The notes: generated by a model not told the origin, from the sequence alone. A stretch of 64,000 nucleotides of DNA from Gemmobacter caeruleus (GCF_008271655.1 NZ_VKKX01000022.1:674271-738270); one strand, 5' to 3'. Shown: positions 18,201 to 29,426, counted from the stretch's first letter. A program made the numbers and translations.

Positions 18201-20646
18201 CCACCGGGCGGCCCGAGCCTTCGGCGATGCGCAGGGTAAAGCGCGCCTCCAGCGGGCGGCCCGGATCATCGACCTCGGGCAGGCTGGCCCGCACCGTGGC
18301 CTTGCCGGCCGCATCGGTGCGCGCGCCCGCGATCGGCTCCATCCGTGCGTCAAAGGGTTGGTCGTGGCGGCCAAAGACATAGCCGGGAAAGCCCGGCAGT
18401 TCCTTGGCGGCGCGCAGAGCCACATCACCCTCGATCGCCAGATCGCCGCCCGGCGCGCCGAACAGGTATTTCGCCTGGACCCCGATTTCCGCGCTGTCGC
18501 CCAGACGCAGCGGCGTATCGGGCAGGGCCAACGCATAGTCGATGCGTTCGGGCAGGAAATCCTCGACCAGGAAGGTCTGGCTGGTCAACGGGCTGGCCTC
18601 GGGATCGGCATAGACCTCCATCTTCCAGACGCCGCGCGGGGCGGATCCGGCAATCGGCTGGGCAAAGACATGGCCGCCCTGCCCCGCATCAGGGGCCTGC
18701 GCCCGGGCATATTCCACCCCGTCGGGACGCTTGAAGATGGCGGTCAGCGGCAGGCCGGTGATCGCCTGCGCCTGCGGATCGCGGGTCAGCGCGGTCGCAT
18801 AGACGGTTTCGCCCGCGCGATAGGCGCCGCGGTCGGTGGTCAGGAACACATCCACCGGGCCGGCGGCCTCGCGTCCCTCCACGCCGCGATCCGACAGGTC
18901 AAACTCCGGGTCGGTCAACGACAGGAAGGCCAGATCGCCCTCGCCCTCGCGCGCGACGAGCATCGCGGGCGCCGCCCCGCCGGTGCCGCGCGTCAGCCCG
19001 GCGTCAAAGCGGGCATAGCCCTTGTCATCGGTCGTCGTCATGGCCAGCACCGCGTTGGTGCGGCTCAGAAGCTCGACCGTCACCCCCGGCTTGGCCGCCG
19101 CCGTGCCCAGGCTGCGCACGATCACATGCAGCCCGTCCGTCCCCGACAGCGAGGTCACGCCAAGGTCGGAGACCACGAACCATTGCCAGGCCGCCGGCAC
19201 CGCATAGGGGTCAACCCCCGGCACGCTGGCCTTGAGCGCATAGATCCCCGCCGGGCGGTCCTTCAGCGCCTCGGCCATGGGCAGGCGGGTGGTGACATCC
19301 TTGTTCACCTCTTGCGCCATGGTCGCCGTCCCGGTCCAGAGCCGTTCGCCCACATCGTCGGTGAAGCCGGATTCCTGATATTCGGCAATCGGCCAGCTCA
19401 GATAGCCATTCTGCACCGCCCGCAGGATGTTGCGGTCAGACACGCGGAACAACGCAAGATCCAGCTTGTCGGTATTCACCGTCACCACCGGCAGCGCGGC
19501 GCCATCGCCGCGCGGCAAGACATAGGCGCGCCCGGCAAAGCGGACGCCGGGCTGGCGGTCGCGCACATAGGCGCTGATCTGCACCGATTTCGCCAGTTCC
19601 TGCCCGTCAGCCGAAGGCAACCCCTCGCGGAAGGTCAGCTGATAGCGTTTGCCATGGGCCATCCCCTCCACGCAGAGCTGGCGCCAGCCGCCGGGCTGCA
19701 CCGTCAACCCGGCCTCGGGCAGTTGCACGAAGGGGGTATAATCCAGCCCCGATTCCACCAGATCCTCAGAGGTGTTGACGCAGACCCGCGGCCGCGCGGT
19801 ATCGCTTTGCACATCGGTTTCCAGAATGCGGAAGCCGTATTTGCCGGCGTAGTCGTCCAGCAGCGCCGCGGTATCGTCGCGCGGCTGCAATTGCTGGGCC
19901 AGACGCAGTGCCTTGACGGCATCATTGCCCCTTCCATCGGTCTCCATCGCGCGGGCCATGATCACCAGCGCATTGTGGCGGATCGCCTTGTTCGCGGCGC
20001 GCAGATAGGCATTGGTCGCGGCCGGGATCGCGCGGCGGCGATAGTCGGTAGCCCCCTCGCGATTGTCGCGCGATGCCTCGGCCAGCAGGCGCGCATATTC
20101 CACCCAGACCTCTGCCTTGTCCGAGGCATTGACCGCCGCCCCCGCCAGATCGGCGGCGGCGCGCAGCATGCCTTCGGCCTCGCGGTCGCGCGCGGTGGAG
20201 AGGTGTTCCTCGGCGGTCCATTGCCCGGTAGTGTGGCGGTTGGCCAGGCCCTGCGCCTGCTCCAGCGCCGCCGCGATCTCGTCATCGCGCAGGAAGGTCA
20301 GCTCTGCCCGCCGGTCGGGCGCCGCGGCCACCACCTTGGCATCATTGCTGACCAGCCGGCCCGAAAACGCGCCCTGATAAAACGCTTCCTCGCCCGGATT
20401 CTGCTTGGTGAAGCACGATCCGTTGCGGCTGTTGAAGGTGAAATGCGTGCAGCGCTGATCGGCCATGCAGGCGCGTTCGCAAGCCTCGATCGTGGTGTCG
20501 AACTGGCTCGACAGATCGCCGCCCGGCAGATCGGCATCCTGGCTGAGAACAAAGCGCTTGGCCGGCACGATCTCCTGCGCCGAGGCGCCAAGGGCGAGAC
20601 AGGCAAGCGTCGCGGCGGTGGCAAGGATGCGATGAAAGGCGGGCAT
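15211..20646 (-). CDS. Alpha-2-macroglobulin family protein with PAN domain
   Basis: An 1811-residue periplasmic protease trap. After a signal peptide (1-23, ending GASAQ) comes a small PAN/apple-like domain (about 30-95, with EACERACMADQRCTHF and a further Cys). MG macroglobulin domains, a bait region and the thioester domain follow. The thioester motif is intact: YPYGCTEQM, Cys1370 and Gln1373, so it can covalently trap attacking proteases. It is longer than a typical bacterial A2M (about 1500-1700) because of the N-terminal PAN region. pbpC follows with overlap. The start has GGGGAG six bases upstream. Confidence 0.93.
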   Translation of the reverse strand: MPAFHRILATAATLACLALGASAQEIVPAKRFVLSQDADLPGGDLSSQFDTTIEACERACMADQRCTHFTFNSRNGSCFTKQNPGEEAFYQGAFSGRLVSNDAKVVAAAPDRRAELTFLRDDEIAAALEQAQGLANRHTTGQWTAEEHLSTARDREAEGMLRAAADLAGAAVNASDKAEVWVEYARLLAEASRDNREGATDYRRRAIPAATNAYLRAANKAIRHNALVIMARAMETDGRGNDAVKALRLAQQLQPRDDTAALLDDYAGKYGFRILETDVQSDTARPRVCVNTSEDLVESGLDYTPFVQLPEAGLTVQPGGWRQLCVEGMAHGKRYQLTFREGLPSADGQELAKSVQISAYVRDRQPGVRFAGRAYVLPRGDGAALPVVTVNTDKLDLALFRVSDRNILRAVQNGYLSWPIAEYQESGFTDDVGERLWTGTATMAQEVNKDVTTRLPMAEALKDRPAGIYALKASVPGVDPYAVPAAWQWFVVSDLGVTSLSGTDGLHVIVRSLGTAAAKPGVTVELLSRTNAVLAMTTTDDKGYARFDAGLTRGTGGAAPAMLVAREGEGDLAFLSLTDPEFDLSDRGVEGREAAGPVDVFLTTDRGAYRAGETVYATALTRDPQAQAITGLPLTAIFKRPDGVEYARAQAPDAGQGGHVFAQPIAGSAPRGVWKMEVYADPEASPLTSQTFLVEDFLPERIDYALALPDTPLRLGDSAEIGVQAKYLFGAPGGDLAIEGDVALRAAKELPGFPGYVFGRHDQPFDARMEPIAGARTDAAGKATVRASLPEVDDPGRPLEARFTLRIAEGSGRPVERRVERILTPSSPMIGVKPLFDGEVPENGEPRFALIGIGAGAAPEPMKVAWELTRIETEYQWYNASGNWNWEPVTSRSRVANGEADLGAAPVEIAAAVRWGEYELAVSRVDGTPAETSTRFYAGWYAPADASATPDTLDLSLDKPAYRPGEVARLRLVPRAAGTALVMVLADRLVSMQAVEVTEGENMIDLPVTDDWGAGVYVTASVLRPMDVAAGRNPARALGLTHAAIDPGAARLEVAVKAPPEAAPRAPVDLAIKVAGLAEGDDAWVTVAAVDVGILNLTGFKAPDPAGYYFGQRKLGIGIRDVYGRLIEGLNGAEGQVRSGGDAGAQARLQAPPPTEELVAYFTGPVQVGADGLAHARFDLPAFNGTVKVMAVAWSGKGVGQASADILVRDPVVVSASLPRFMAPGDDSRLLLEIVHATGPAGRMKLAATAEGVTLGAVPAEIDLGEKQKQVIRIPVTATAPGLHRITVTLTTPEGKELVKTLTLPVQSNEPEIARISRFDLDKGQSFTFDANAFDGFLPGSAKATLAVGPIARLNAPGLLEALDRYPYGCTEQMTSRALPLVYFDQVAQVMQLKGAENIRLRIAQSVTEILQNQNAEGSFGLWSAPESVGQDLWLDAYVSDFLSRARAQGFEVPDLAFRNALDNLRNQVNYYADFDKGGEDLAYALMVLAREGAAAVGDLRYYADVKGDAFATALAQAQLGAALASYGDPGRADAMFRKAMARLDAAKPDTAQIYRADYGTNLRDTAAVLTLAVEAGSEAVNRDELVSRISTTGAMSTQESVWTLLASNALIDGAGVDVTLNGAAIDGPLVRVLSEGGAPTVVQNDGAKTLLTVTTYGTPAEPLTAGGNGYGITRSYYTLEGKAASLEGLKVGDRLVAVLEVTPFGRGEARLMVNDPLPAGLEIDNPNLIGGGAVEALDWLGLETDAAHSEFRQDRFLTALDRYDNAPFRLAYIVRAVSPGAFTHPAASVEDMYRPSFRAQSGTGRITIAE

Positions 20647-20736
20647 GAACGACTCCCCATAAAATACGCGGGGATGGTTGCACGGCGCGGCCGCGCTTTC
20701 AACGTCAGGCGGCAGGAATTTCGCGATTTGTTCCCG

Positions 20737-20752
20737 TTAAGTTTTGTTTCAC
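20737..20752 (+). promoter_or_regulatory. Near-consensus CtrA site
   Basis: TTAA-GTTTTGT-TTCAC matches the CtrA box TTAA-N7-TTAAC with one mismatch. It lies 61 bases before the hybrid histidine kinase start, in the divergent gap shared with the alpha-2-macroglobulin gene. One mismatch makes it a weak call. Confidence 0.35.
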
Positions 20753-20812
20753 GTTGTTGCGCCAGTTTGCAGGAACAAGGGGCCAGAACGGCCGCCGCGG
20801 GTTGAGAATCGC

Positions 20813-23353
20813 ATGGAACTGATGGATCGGCTGGCGAAGGAAAGGCGGGGGCGGCTGGCGGCGGAACGGCTGCTGGAACAGAAAAGCCGCGAATTGTTCG
20901 CCGCCAATGAAAAGCTGGCGCTGCATGCCCGCGCCCTGTCGGACCAGATCGTCGAACAGCGGCAGATGGTGAAATCCGCCCTGTCGGAGGCTGAGGCGCT
21001 CAAGGGTCAGAACCTGCGCTTTCTGAACGATCTGGAACGCGCCCATACCGCCGCCGTCATGGCCGAACGCCGGCTGTGGGATTCGATCGACACCATTCGC
21101 GACGGCTTTGCCGTGTTCGATGGCGCCAACCGCCTGGTCGCCGCCAATGCCGCCTTTCGCCGGCTGTTCGAATGCGACGATATCCTGCCCGGCCAGGGCT
21201 ATGTCGCGATCCTCGCCATCATCGCCGAAAATGGCGTGGTCGATATCGGGGACGAAGCGCCGCAGGACTGGTGCGCCCGCATGGTCAGCCGGTGGGATCA
21301 GGAACCGCTGGAGCCGGTGGTGCTGCACCTGACCTCGGGCCAATGGGTGCGGCTGGTCGATCGCCGCGCCCGCGATGGCGACATGGTCAGCCTTGCCGTC
21401 GATATTACCGAACAGATGCGCATCTGGGCCGCGATCGAGGCGATCCCCGACGGTTTCGTGCTTTTTGACAGGGAGGACCGGCTGATGGTCTGCAATCAAC
21501 GCTACCGCGACCTCTATGCCGAAAGCGCCCCGGCCATGGTGCCCGGCGCCAGCTTCGAGGCGATCCTGCGCTATGGCTTGCAGCATGGCCAATATGCCGA
21601 TGCCATGGGCCGCGAGGAGGAGTGGTTGCAGGAACGCCTGGCGATGCGCGGCGCGCCGAGCGTGGAATTCGAACATGCGATTTCCGGCAATCGCTGGCTG
21701 CGGGTCATCGACAAGGCCACGCCCGATGGCGGCCGCGTAGGGTTGCGCGTCGATATCACCGAAGCGCGCGACCAGAAGGCCGCACTGGAAAGCGCACGCG
21801 AGGCCGCCGAGGCGGCGGTGAGGGCGAAATCGGCCTTCCTCGCGAACATGAGCCACGAGATCCGCACCCCGATGAATGGCGTGGTCGGCATGGCCGAACT
21901 GCTGTGCGACACGCCGCTCAGCGACGAGCAGCGCCTGTTCGCCGACACGATCCGCTCCTCGGGCGAGGCGCTGCTGGTCATCATCAACGACATCCTCGAT
22001 TATTCCAAGATCGAGGCCGAGCGGCTGACCCTGCACCCCGAACCCTTTGATCTTGAACGGGTGATCCACGAGGTCGCGATGCTGTTGCAACCCCGGGCAC
22101 GGCCCAAGGGGGTGGATTTGCTGATCGACTTCGACATGTTCCTGCCCACGCGCTATGTCGGCGATCCGGGCCGGCTGCGGCAGGTGCTGACCAACCTCAT
22201 GGGCAATGCGGTGAAATTCACCGAACAGGGGCATGTGCTGGTGCGGGTCGTCGGGATCGAGGCCGGCGACGGCTGTCAGCAGCTTCATATCACGGTCGAG
22301 GATACCGGCATCGGCATCGCGCCGGAAAACCTCGATCACATCTTTGGCGAGTTCAATCAGGTGGACAGCGCCTCCAACCGCAAGTTCGAGGGGACGGGGC
22401 TGGGGCTCGCCATCACGCAGCGTCTGGTCGAACATATGGGCGGCGCGGTCTGGGTGGACAGCGAACCGGGGCGCGGGTCATGCTTTGGCTTCCGCCTGTC
22501 GCTGCCGGTTGCCGAACAGAGCGATGAGACGCCCGGGCCGATCACACTGCGCCGCGCGCTGGTGATCGACGACCAGTTCATCAACCGCACGATCCTGGAA
22601 CGGCAGCTGACGACCTGCGGCATCGCCGTCACCCTGTGCCGCAGCCTGGCCGAGGCGCAGCCGATCCTGGAGGCCGACCCCGGCCATGACGTGATCCTGT
22701 GCAGCCATGCGCTGCCGGAACTCGATGCGCTGACCTTTCTTCAGGAAATCCGCGCCGCCGGGATCGAAACGCCCGTCCTGATCCTGTCCAGCAACCCCGC
22801 CACGCTGCGCGATGCCCCCGGCGCCGAGGCGGTGGCGGGTTTTCTGCAAAAGCCGGTGCTGCGCGCCGATCTCTATCGCAAGCTTCAGGCGCTCTCGCCC
22901 GGCGTGGCGGGGTCGCGCGCGGTCGCGGAATTGCGGCAGATGCGGGTGCTGGCGGCCGAGGACAACCGCACCAACCAGCTGGTCTTCCGCAAGATGGTGC
23001 GGGATTTCGACATGGATCTGGTCTTTGCCAATAACGGCCGCGAGGCAGTTGATCTGTTCACCAGCTTTGCCCCCGACCTGATCTTCATGGATATTTCCAT
23101 GCCCGAGATGGACGGGCGCGAGGCCGCCCGTGCCATCCGCACCCAGGAGGGCGGGCGGGGCCATGTGCCGATCATCGCGCTGACCGCGCATGCGATGGAG
23201 GGTGACGCGGAATCGATTCTGGCCGCGGGGATCGATCGTTATCTGACGAAACCCCTGCGCCGCAACGCCATCACCGAGGCCTTGTCCAGTCTTGCGCCCG
23301 CAGGGGTGCGCCCGCCGGTCCCGGCCGATCAGGATACCAGTTCGGCGGCCTGA
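20813..23353 (+). CDS. Soluble hybrid histidine kinase, PAS-PAS-HK-REC-REC
   Basis: An 846-residue cytoplasmic sensor kinase with no transmembrane segment. In order: a coiled coil (about 5-80, LAKERRGRLAAERLLEQKS), two PAS-like domains (about 85-200 and 205-320), and HisKA with H348 in MSHEIRTPMNG. The ATPase domain follows (NLMGNAVKFTE, EDTGIGI, GTGLGLAI), then two receiver domains. The first receiver (about 580-690) has Ser631 where the phosphoaccepting Asp belongs (VILCSHALPE), so it is probably a pseudo-receiver. The second carries D760 in FMDISMPEMDG. No Hpt domain is present. Its stop overlaps yaaA by 25 bp in convergent orientation. The signal sensed is unknown. Confidence 0.88.
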   Translation: MELMDRLAKERRGRLAAERLLEQKSRELFAANEKLALHARALSDQIVEQRQMVKSALSEAEALKGQNLRFLNDLERAHTAAVMAERRLWDSIDTIRDGFAVFDGANRLVAANAAFRRLFECDDILPGQGYVAILAIIAENGVVDIGDEAPQDWCARMVSRWDQEPLEPVVLHLTSGQWVRLVDRRARDGDMVSLAVDITEQMRIWAAIEAIPDGFVLFDREDRLMVCNQRYRDLYAESAPAMVPGASFEAILRYGLQHGQYADAMGREEEWLQERLAMRGAPSVEFEHAISGNRWLRVIDKATPDGGRVGLRVDITEARDQKAALESAREAAEAAVRAKSAFLANMSHEIRTPMNGVVGMAELLCDTPLSDEQRLFADTIRSSGEALLVIINDILDYSKIEAERLTLHPEPFDLERVIHEVAMLLQPRARPKGVDLLIDFDMFLPTRYVGDPGRLRQVLTNLMGNAVKFTEQGHVLVRVVGIEAGDGCQQLHITVEDTGIGIAPENLDHIFGEFNQVDSASNRKFEGTGLGLAITQRLVEHMGGAVWVDSEPGRGSCFGFRLSLPVAEQSDETPGPITLRRALVIDDQFINRTILERQLTTCGIAVTLCRSLAEAQPILEADPGHDVILCSHALPELDALTFLQEIRAAGIETPVLILSSNPATLRDAPGAEAVAGFLQKPVLRADLYRKLQALSPGVAGSRAVAELRQMRVLAAEDNRTNQLVFRKMVRDFDMDLVFANNGREAVDLFTSFAPDLIFMDISMPEMDGREAARAIRTQEGGRGHVPIIALTAHAMEGDAESILAAGIDRYLTKPLRRNAITEALSSLAPAGVRPPVPADQDTSSAA

Positions 23354-24114
23354 TCGGCGCGGCGGAACACAAGCGTTTCGGGCTGCGACTGCGCCGCGTC
23401 AAAGCGATAGCCGCCCGCCGTGAAACCGCGCAGATCGGCGGGGTCGGTCAGGCGGTGGATCATGACATGACGCGCCAGCGCGCCCCGGGCCTTCTTGGCG
23501 TGAAAGCTGATGACCTTGGGCCCGCCGGGCCGGTCTTCCAGAAAGACCGGGGTCACCACGGGCAGTCGCAGCGCGCCGCGATCGACCGCGCGGAAATATT
23601 CGATCGAGGCGCAGTTGAGGAGGAACCGCGCCCCCGCCCCATCCGCCGCGGCATTCAGCGCGGTGGCGATCCGCGTGCCCCACCAGGCGTAAAGATCGGC
23701 GCCACGGGGGTTGACCAGCCGCGTGCCCATCTCCAGCCGATAGGGCTCGATCAGGTCGGTCGGACGCAAGAGGCCGTATAGCCCCGAGAGGATGCGCAGG
23801 CTCAGCCCCGACCAGCGCCAGGCATCGGCCTCCAGCCGGGGCGCCTCCAGCCCGGCATAGGTGTCGCCGTCAAAGAGCAGCGCCGCCGGATGACGATCCT
23901 GCGTGCCGAAGGCCGCGAAGCGCCGGTGATTGAGCTGCGCCAGCGCCGGCGACAGATCCATCAGTCGGCCCAGATCGGCCTCGGACAGCCCGCGCGCGAC
24001 GCTGGCCAGCGCAAGGGTCTCGGCGGGGAAGTCCGGCTCGGTCGCGGCGATGCCGGGCGGCAGGGCAGCGGGCGGATCGGCCAGGCGCTTGGCGGGGGAA
24101 ATCACGGTGAGCAT
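23329..24114 (-). CDS. yaaA: Peroxide stress protein YaaA
   Basis: A 261-residue YaaA (DUF328/UPF0246) protein. In E. coli it limits Fenton damage by lowering free intracellular iron during peroxide stress and binds DNA. Family features are the MLTVISPAKRL opening (1-11), ALLFDGDTYAGL (78-89), RILSGLYGLLRP (107-118) and FLLNCASIEYF. It follows recQ by two bases (TAACCATG arrangement), giving a yggT-recQ-yaaA unit that joins a DNA-repair helicase to a DNA-protection protein. The 3-prime end overlaps the convergent kinase gene by 25 bp. Confidence 0.92.
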   Translation of the reverse strand: MLTVISPAKRLADPPAALPPGIAATEPDFPAETLALASVARGLSEADLGRLMDLSPALAQLNHRRFAAFGTQDRHPAALLFDGDTYAGLEAPRLEADAWRWSGLSLRILSGLYGLLRPTDLIEPYRLEMGTRLVNPRGADLYAWWGTRIATALNAAADGAGARFLLNCASIEYFRAVDRGALRLPVVTPVFLEDRPGGPKVISFHAKKARGALARHVMIHRLTDPADLRGFTAGGYRFDAAQSQPETLVFRRADQAAELVS

Positions 24115-24117
24115 GGG

Positions 24118-26157
<2,040 letters not shown>

Positions 26158-26160
26158 AGG

Positions 26161-26445
26161 TCAGTAGGCGTAGGCGTTGTTCAGGATGATGATGCGCAGC
26201 GCGTAAATCGCCAGAAGCGCCACCAGCGGCGCGAGGTCGATCCCGCCCAGATCGGGCAGGATGCGGCGCAGCCGGCCATAGACCGGCTCCAGCAGGCGGT
26301 TCAGGCCATACCAGAGCTGCGCGACCAGCGGCTGCCGCAGGTTCAGCACCTGAAAGTTGATCAGCCACGACATGATGATATGGGCGATGATGATGAACTG
26401 CGCGACGCCGATCAGCATCAGCAGGATTTGCAGGATCGAAACCAT
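26161..26445 (-). CDS. yggT: YggT family membrane protein
   Basis: A 94-residue integral membrane protein with two hydrophobic hairpins: LQILLMLIGVAQFIIIAHII (5-24) and, near the C-terminus, LAPLVALLAIYALRIII. The LNRLLEPVYGRLRRILPDLGGIDL segment between them is the YggT signature. YggT proteins have been linked to osmotic stress tolerance and to envelope or division functions; the exact role is not known. The ATG at 26445 has GAGGA upstream. The much longer minus-strand frame to 28332 is a shadow of plus-strand genes. It leads the recQ-yaaA unit. Confidence 0.88.
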   Translation of the reverse strand: MVSILQILLMLIGVAQFIIIAHIIMSWLINFQVLNLRQPLVAQLWYGLNRLLEPVYGRLRRILPDLGGIDLAPLVALLAIYALRIIILNNAYAY

Positions 26446-26580
26446 GGCGTCCTCACTATCTGTTGTGGTTGAGGTAGCGCGCGCCCCCCAAAAGCACAAC
26501 CTTTTCCGCGCAAGAATTGCCGCAGCGTTCCGCTTGACCCCGCAGGCCGGGCACGGCAGGCCGTGCGGCGGAGGTGCGCC

Positions 26581-27114
26581 ATGTATCCTTATGTCCGACT
26601 TCTGAAAGAAATCCTGAACGCCCGGCGGGCGCCGAAACTGGGCCTGCTGGACACCCATGTCAGCCGGCATGTCTGCTGGCCCTGGGATATCGACCCCTGG
26701 ATGGAGCTGAACAACGGCCGCACGCTGACGCTTTTCGATCTGGGCCGGGTGCCGCTGGGCATCCGCACCGGGCTGGACAAGGTGGTGCTGAAACATCGCT
26801 GGGGCATGGCGATCGCCGGCAATTCCACCCGCTATCGCAAGCGCGTCACCGCCTTTCAGCGCGTCACCATGCGGTCGCGCTGCGTCGGGTGGGATGCGCG
26901 GTTTCTGTATATCGAGCAAAGCATGTGGCGGGGCGAGGAATGCACCAGCCAGATGCTCTGCCGGTCGGCCTTCACCTCGCGGCAGGGCATGATCCCACCC
27001 GCGCGGGTGGTGGAGGCGATGGGTCTGGCGCAGGAAAGCCCCGCCCTGCCCGACTGGGTGCAGCACTGGATCGCCGCCGACGCGACCCGCCCCTGGCCGC
27101 CTGACGCGCGCTGA
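26581..27114 (+). CDS. Acyl-CoA thioesterase-like protein
   Basis: A 177-residue hotdog-fold protein of the 4HBT/thioesterase-like group. The DPWMELNNGRTLTLFDLGRVPL stretch (about 39-60) contains the catalytic-helix region of the family, with Glu/Asn-Asn in place of the classical Asp-x-x-x-His-x-N arrangement. It probably hydrolyses an acyl-CoA, but the substrate is unknown. The ATG at 26581 is preceded by GGAGGTGCGCC, an excellent ribosome-binding site. It is divergent from yggT with 135 bp between. Confidence 0.7.
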   Translation: MYPYVRLLKEILNARRAPKLGLLDTHVSRHVCWPWDIDPWMELNNGRTLTLFDLGRVPLGIRTGLDKVVLKHRWGMAIAGNSTRYRKRVTAFQRVTMRSRCVGWDARFLYIEQSMWRGEECTSQMLCRSAFTSRQGMIPPARVVEAMGLAQESPALPDWVQHWIAADATRPWPPDAR

Positions 27115-27171
27115 AACCTTGCGCCCCGCGCCGGTTTCGGGCTTGATCGCGCAAACAACGCGGGGGCAGGC

Positions 27172-28539
27172 ATGGCAACGGCACGGCAGCGGATCTGGGG
27201 CTGGTATTTCTTTGACTGGGCAAGCCAGCCCTACAATACCCTGCTTCTGACCTTCATCTTCGGCCCCTATTTCGCCGAAGTGGCGCGCGCCCATTATGCG
27301 GGGCTGGGCATGGCACCCGAGGCAGCCGCGGCCGAGGCGCAGGCGGTCTGGGGCTATGGGCAGACCGTGGCCGGGGTCATCATCGCGCTGCTGGCGCCCA
27401 TTCTGGGGGCGGTCGCCGACGGATCGGGGCGGCGCATGGTCTGGATCTGGGTATTTTCGGCCTGCTATGTGCTGGGCGCCTGGGGGCTGTGGTTCCTGAT
27501 GCCGACCGCGCCCGCGCTGACGCTGGCCATCGCGAGCTTTGGCCTCGGGCTGATCGGGATGGAATTCGCCACCATCTTCACCAATTCGCTGATGCCCTCG
27601 CTGGCCGCGCATGACGAGATGGGCAAGATCTCCGGTTCCGGCTTTGCCTTTGGCTATGCGGGCGGCGTGCTGTCGCTGATCGTGATGCTGGCGCTGTTTG
27701 CCGAGAACGGCGCCACCGGCAAGACGCTGATCGGGCTGGACCCGATCCTGGGTCTGGATGCCAGCCTGCGCGAAGGCACGCGCGCCGTGGGGCCCTTCAC
27801 CGCGATCTGGTATATCGTCTTCATGCTGCCCTTCTTTTTCTGGGTGAAAGAGCCGCGCCTTGACGGGCCGAAGCGCAGTCTTGGGCAATCGCTGGCCGAT
27901 CTGGGGCGGCTGCTGAAGACCCTGCCCAGCCGGCAAAGCCTGTTTGCCTATCTCATGTCCTCGATGTTCTACCGCGACTCGCTCAATGCGCTTTATGGCT
28001 TTGGCGGGGTCTATGCCTCGGGTGTGCTGGGCTGGAGCGTCACGCAGATCGGCGTTTTTGGCATCATCGGCGCCGTGGCCGGGGCGCTGGCGACCTGGAT
28101 CGGCGGGCGTATCGACGCGCTGCGCGGGCCGAAGCCGGTGATCGTCGGCTCGGTCTGGGTGCTGATTGTGGTCTGCGCGGTGATCGTGGGCATGTCGCGC
28201 GACCAGATCTTTGGCCTGCCGCTCGCACCGGGATCGTCGCTGCCCGATCTGGTGATGTATGGCTGCGGCATCCTGATCGGGGCGGCGGGCGGCACGGTGC
28301 AGGCGGCCTCGCGCACCATGATGGTGTTCCACACGACCCCCGAACGCGCGACCGAGGCCTTTGGCCTTTTCGCGCTTTCGGGCAAGGCCACGGCCTTTAT
28401 CGCGCCATTCGCCATCGCCGTCGCCTCGGATCTGAGCGGATCGCAGCGCATCGGGGTCGCGCCGCTGATCGGGCTGTTCCTGATCGCGCTCATTCTGCTA
28501 GTCTGGGTCAAACCGAATGGTGAACAGGCGACCCGATGA
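27172..28539 (+). CDS. MFS transporter, UMF1 (Atg22-like) family
   Basis: A 455-residue permease with about 12 transmembrane segments. The N-terminal WGWYFFDWASQPYNTLLLTF (10-29) is the hallmark of the UMF1 family, related to yeast vacuolar Atg22, and matches the Rhodobacteraceae form. Members are predicted to export amino acids or other metabolites, but substrates are unproven. The last four bases overlap mepA (ATGA), so a transporter and a murein hydrolase are translationally coupled; export or recycling of cell-wall-derived metabolites is a possible link. Confidence 0.85.
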   Translation: MATARQRIWGWYFFDWASQPYNTLLLTFIFGPYFAEVARAHYAGLGMAPEAAAAEAQAVWGYGQTVAGVIIALLAPILGAVADGSGRRMVWIWVFSACYVLGAWGLWFLMPTAPALTLAIASFGLGLIGMEFATIFTNSLMPSLAAHDEMGKISGSGFAFGYAGGVLSLIVMLALFAENGATGKTLIGLDPILGLDASLREGTRAVGPFTAIWYIVFMLPFFFWVKEPRLDGPKRSLGQSLADLGRLLKTLPSRQSLFAYLMSSMFYRDSLNALYGFGGVYASGVLGWSVTQIGVFGIIGAVAGALATWIGGRIDALRGPKPVIVGSVWVLIVVCAVIVGMSRDQIFGLPLAPGSSLPDLVMYGCGILIGAAGGTVQAASRTMMVFHTTPERATEAFGLFALSGKATAFIAPFAIAVASDLSGSQRIGVAPLIGLFLIALILLVWVKPNGEQATR

Positions 28540-29426
28540 TCCGTGCGATTCCCCTGGCCCTGGCATTGGGCCTGACAGCACTTCCCGCCTCGGCGGAGAA
28601 GCTGGCGAACAAGCTGTTCGGTGCCATGGCCGCGCCGTCGCAACAGGCGGCGATGCCGATCGGGTCTTATGCCCGGGGATGCGCGGCCGGGATGGTGCAA
28701 CTGCCCGAAACCGGGCCGACCTGGCAGGCGATGCGCCTGTCGCGCAACCGCAATTATGGCCAGCCCGCGCTGGTGCAGTTTCTGGCCGATCTTTCGGCCG
28801 GGGCCACGCAGATCGGCTGGCGTGGGCTTTACATCGGTGACATGAGCCAGCCGCGCGGCGGGCCGATGACCTCGGGCCATGCCAGCCACCAGATCGGGTT
28901 GGATGCCGATATCTGGATGCTGCCGCCGCGGAGCCTGACGCTCAGCCGGGCCGAGCGGGAAAAGATCAGCTCGATCCCCGTGCGGTCGGCCGATCAGCGC
29001 AGCGTCACCGCGAACTGGACCCCGCAGCACGCCGCGTTGTTGCAGATGGCGGCCTCGGATCCGCGGGTGGACCGGATTTTTGTCGCGGCTGCGGTCAAGA
29101 TCGAGATGTGCAAGACCGCCACGCGCCGCGACAAGGCCTGGTTGCAAAAGATCCGCCCCATTGCGGGGCATGACACGCATTTCCATGTGCGGCTGAAATG
29201 CCCGGACGGCGCCACGCTGTGCCAGACGCAAAAGCCCACGGTGGCGGAACTGTCGAAAGGCGGCAACGGGTGCGACGACACGCTGATGTGGTGGGTGACG
29301 GATTACCTCAACCCGCCCAAACCGTCGAAAAAGCCGAAAGATCCGGCGCCTCGGGTGCGCGGGGCGCGCGAATACACCATGGCCGACCTGCCCGCCCAAT
29401 GCGTCTCCGTTCTCTCAGCGCCCTGA
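28536..29426 (+). CDS. mepA: Penicillin-insensitive murein endopeptidase
   Basis: A periplasmic zinc endopeptidase (LAS family, M74) that cuts the D-Ala-meso-DAP cross-links of peptidoglycan. It has 296 residues with a signal peptide (1-20, LTALPASA). The metal motifs are visible: [15 protein letters not shown] (about 110-124) and [11 protein letters not shown] (about 209-219), plus Cys residues for disulfides. The C-terminal tail [14 protein letters not shown] is basic and proline-rich. Four-base overlap with the transporter upstream; the phytase-like gene begins inside its last 28 bases. Confidence 0.92.
   Translation: MIRAIPLALALGLTALPASAEKLANKLFGAMAAPSQQAAMPIGSYARGCAAGMVQLPETGPTWQAMRLSRNRNYGQPALVQFLADLSAGATQIGWRGLYIGDMSQPRGGPMTSGHASHQIGLDADIWMLPPRSLTLSRAEREKISSIPVRSADQRSVTANWTPQHAALLQMAASDPRVDRIFVAAAVKIEMCKTATRRDKAWLQKIRPIAGHDTHFHVRLKCPDGATLCQTQKPTVAELSKGGNGCDDTLMWWVTDYLNPPKPSKKPKDPAPRVRGAREYTMADLPAQCVSVLSAP

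Noticed and set aside
15244..20805. 1853-codon plus-strand open frame opposite the alpha-2-macroglobulin gene
   Set aside because: It is the antisense of a clear 1811-residue protein, rich in His/Gln/Arg/Gly from reversed GC-rich codons, and has no domain. GC bias makes such frames stay open.
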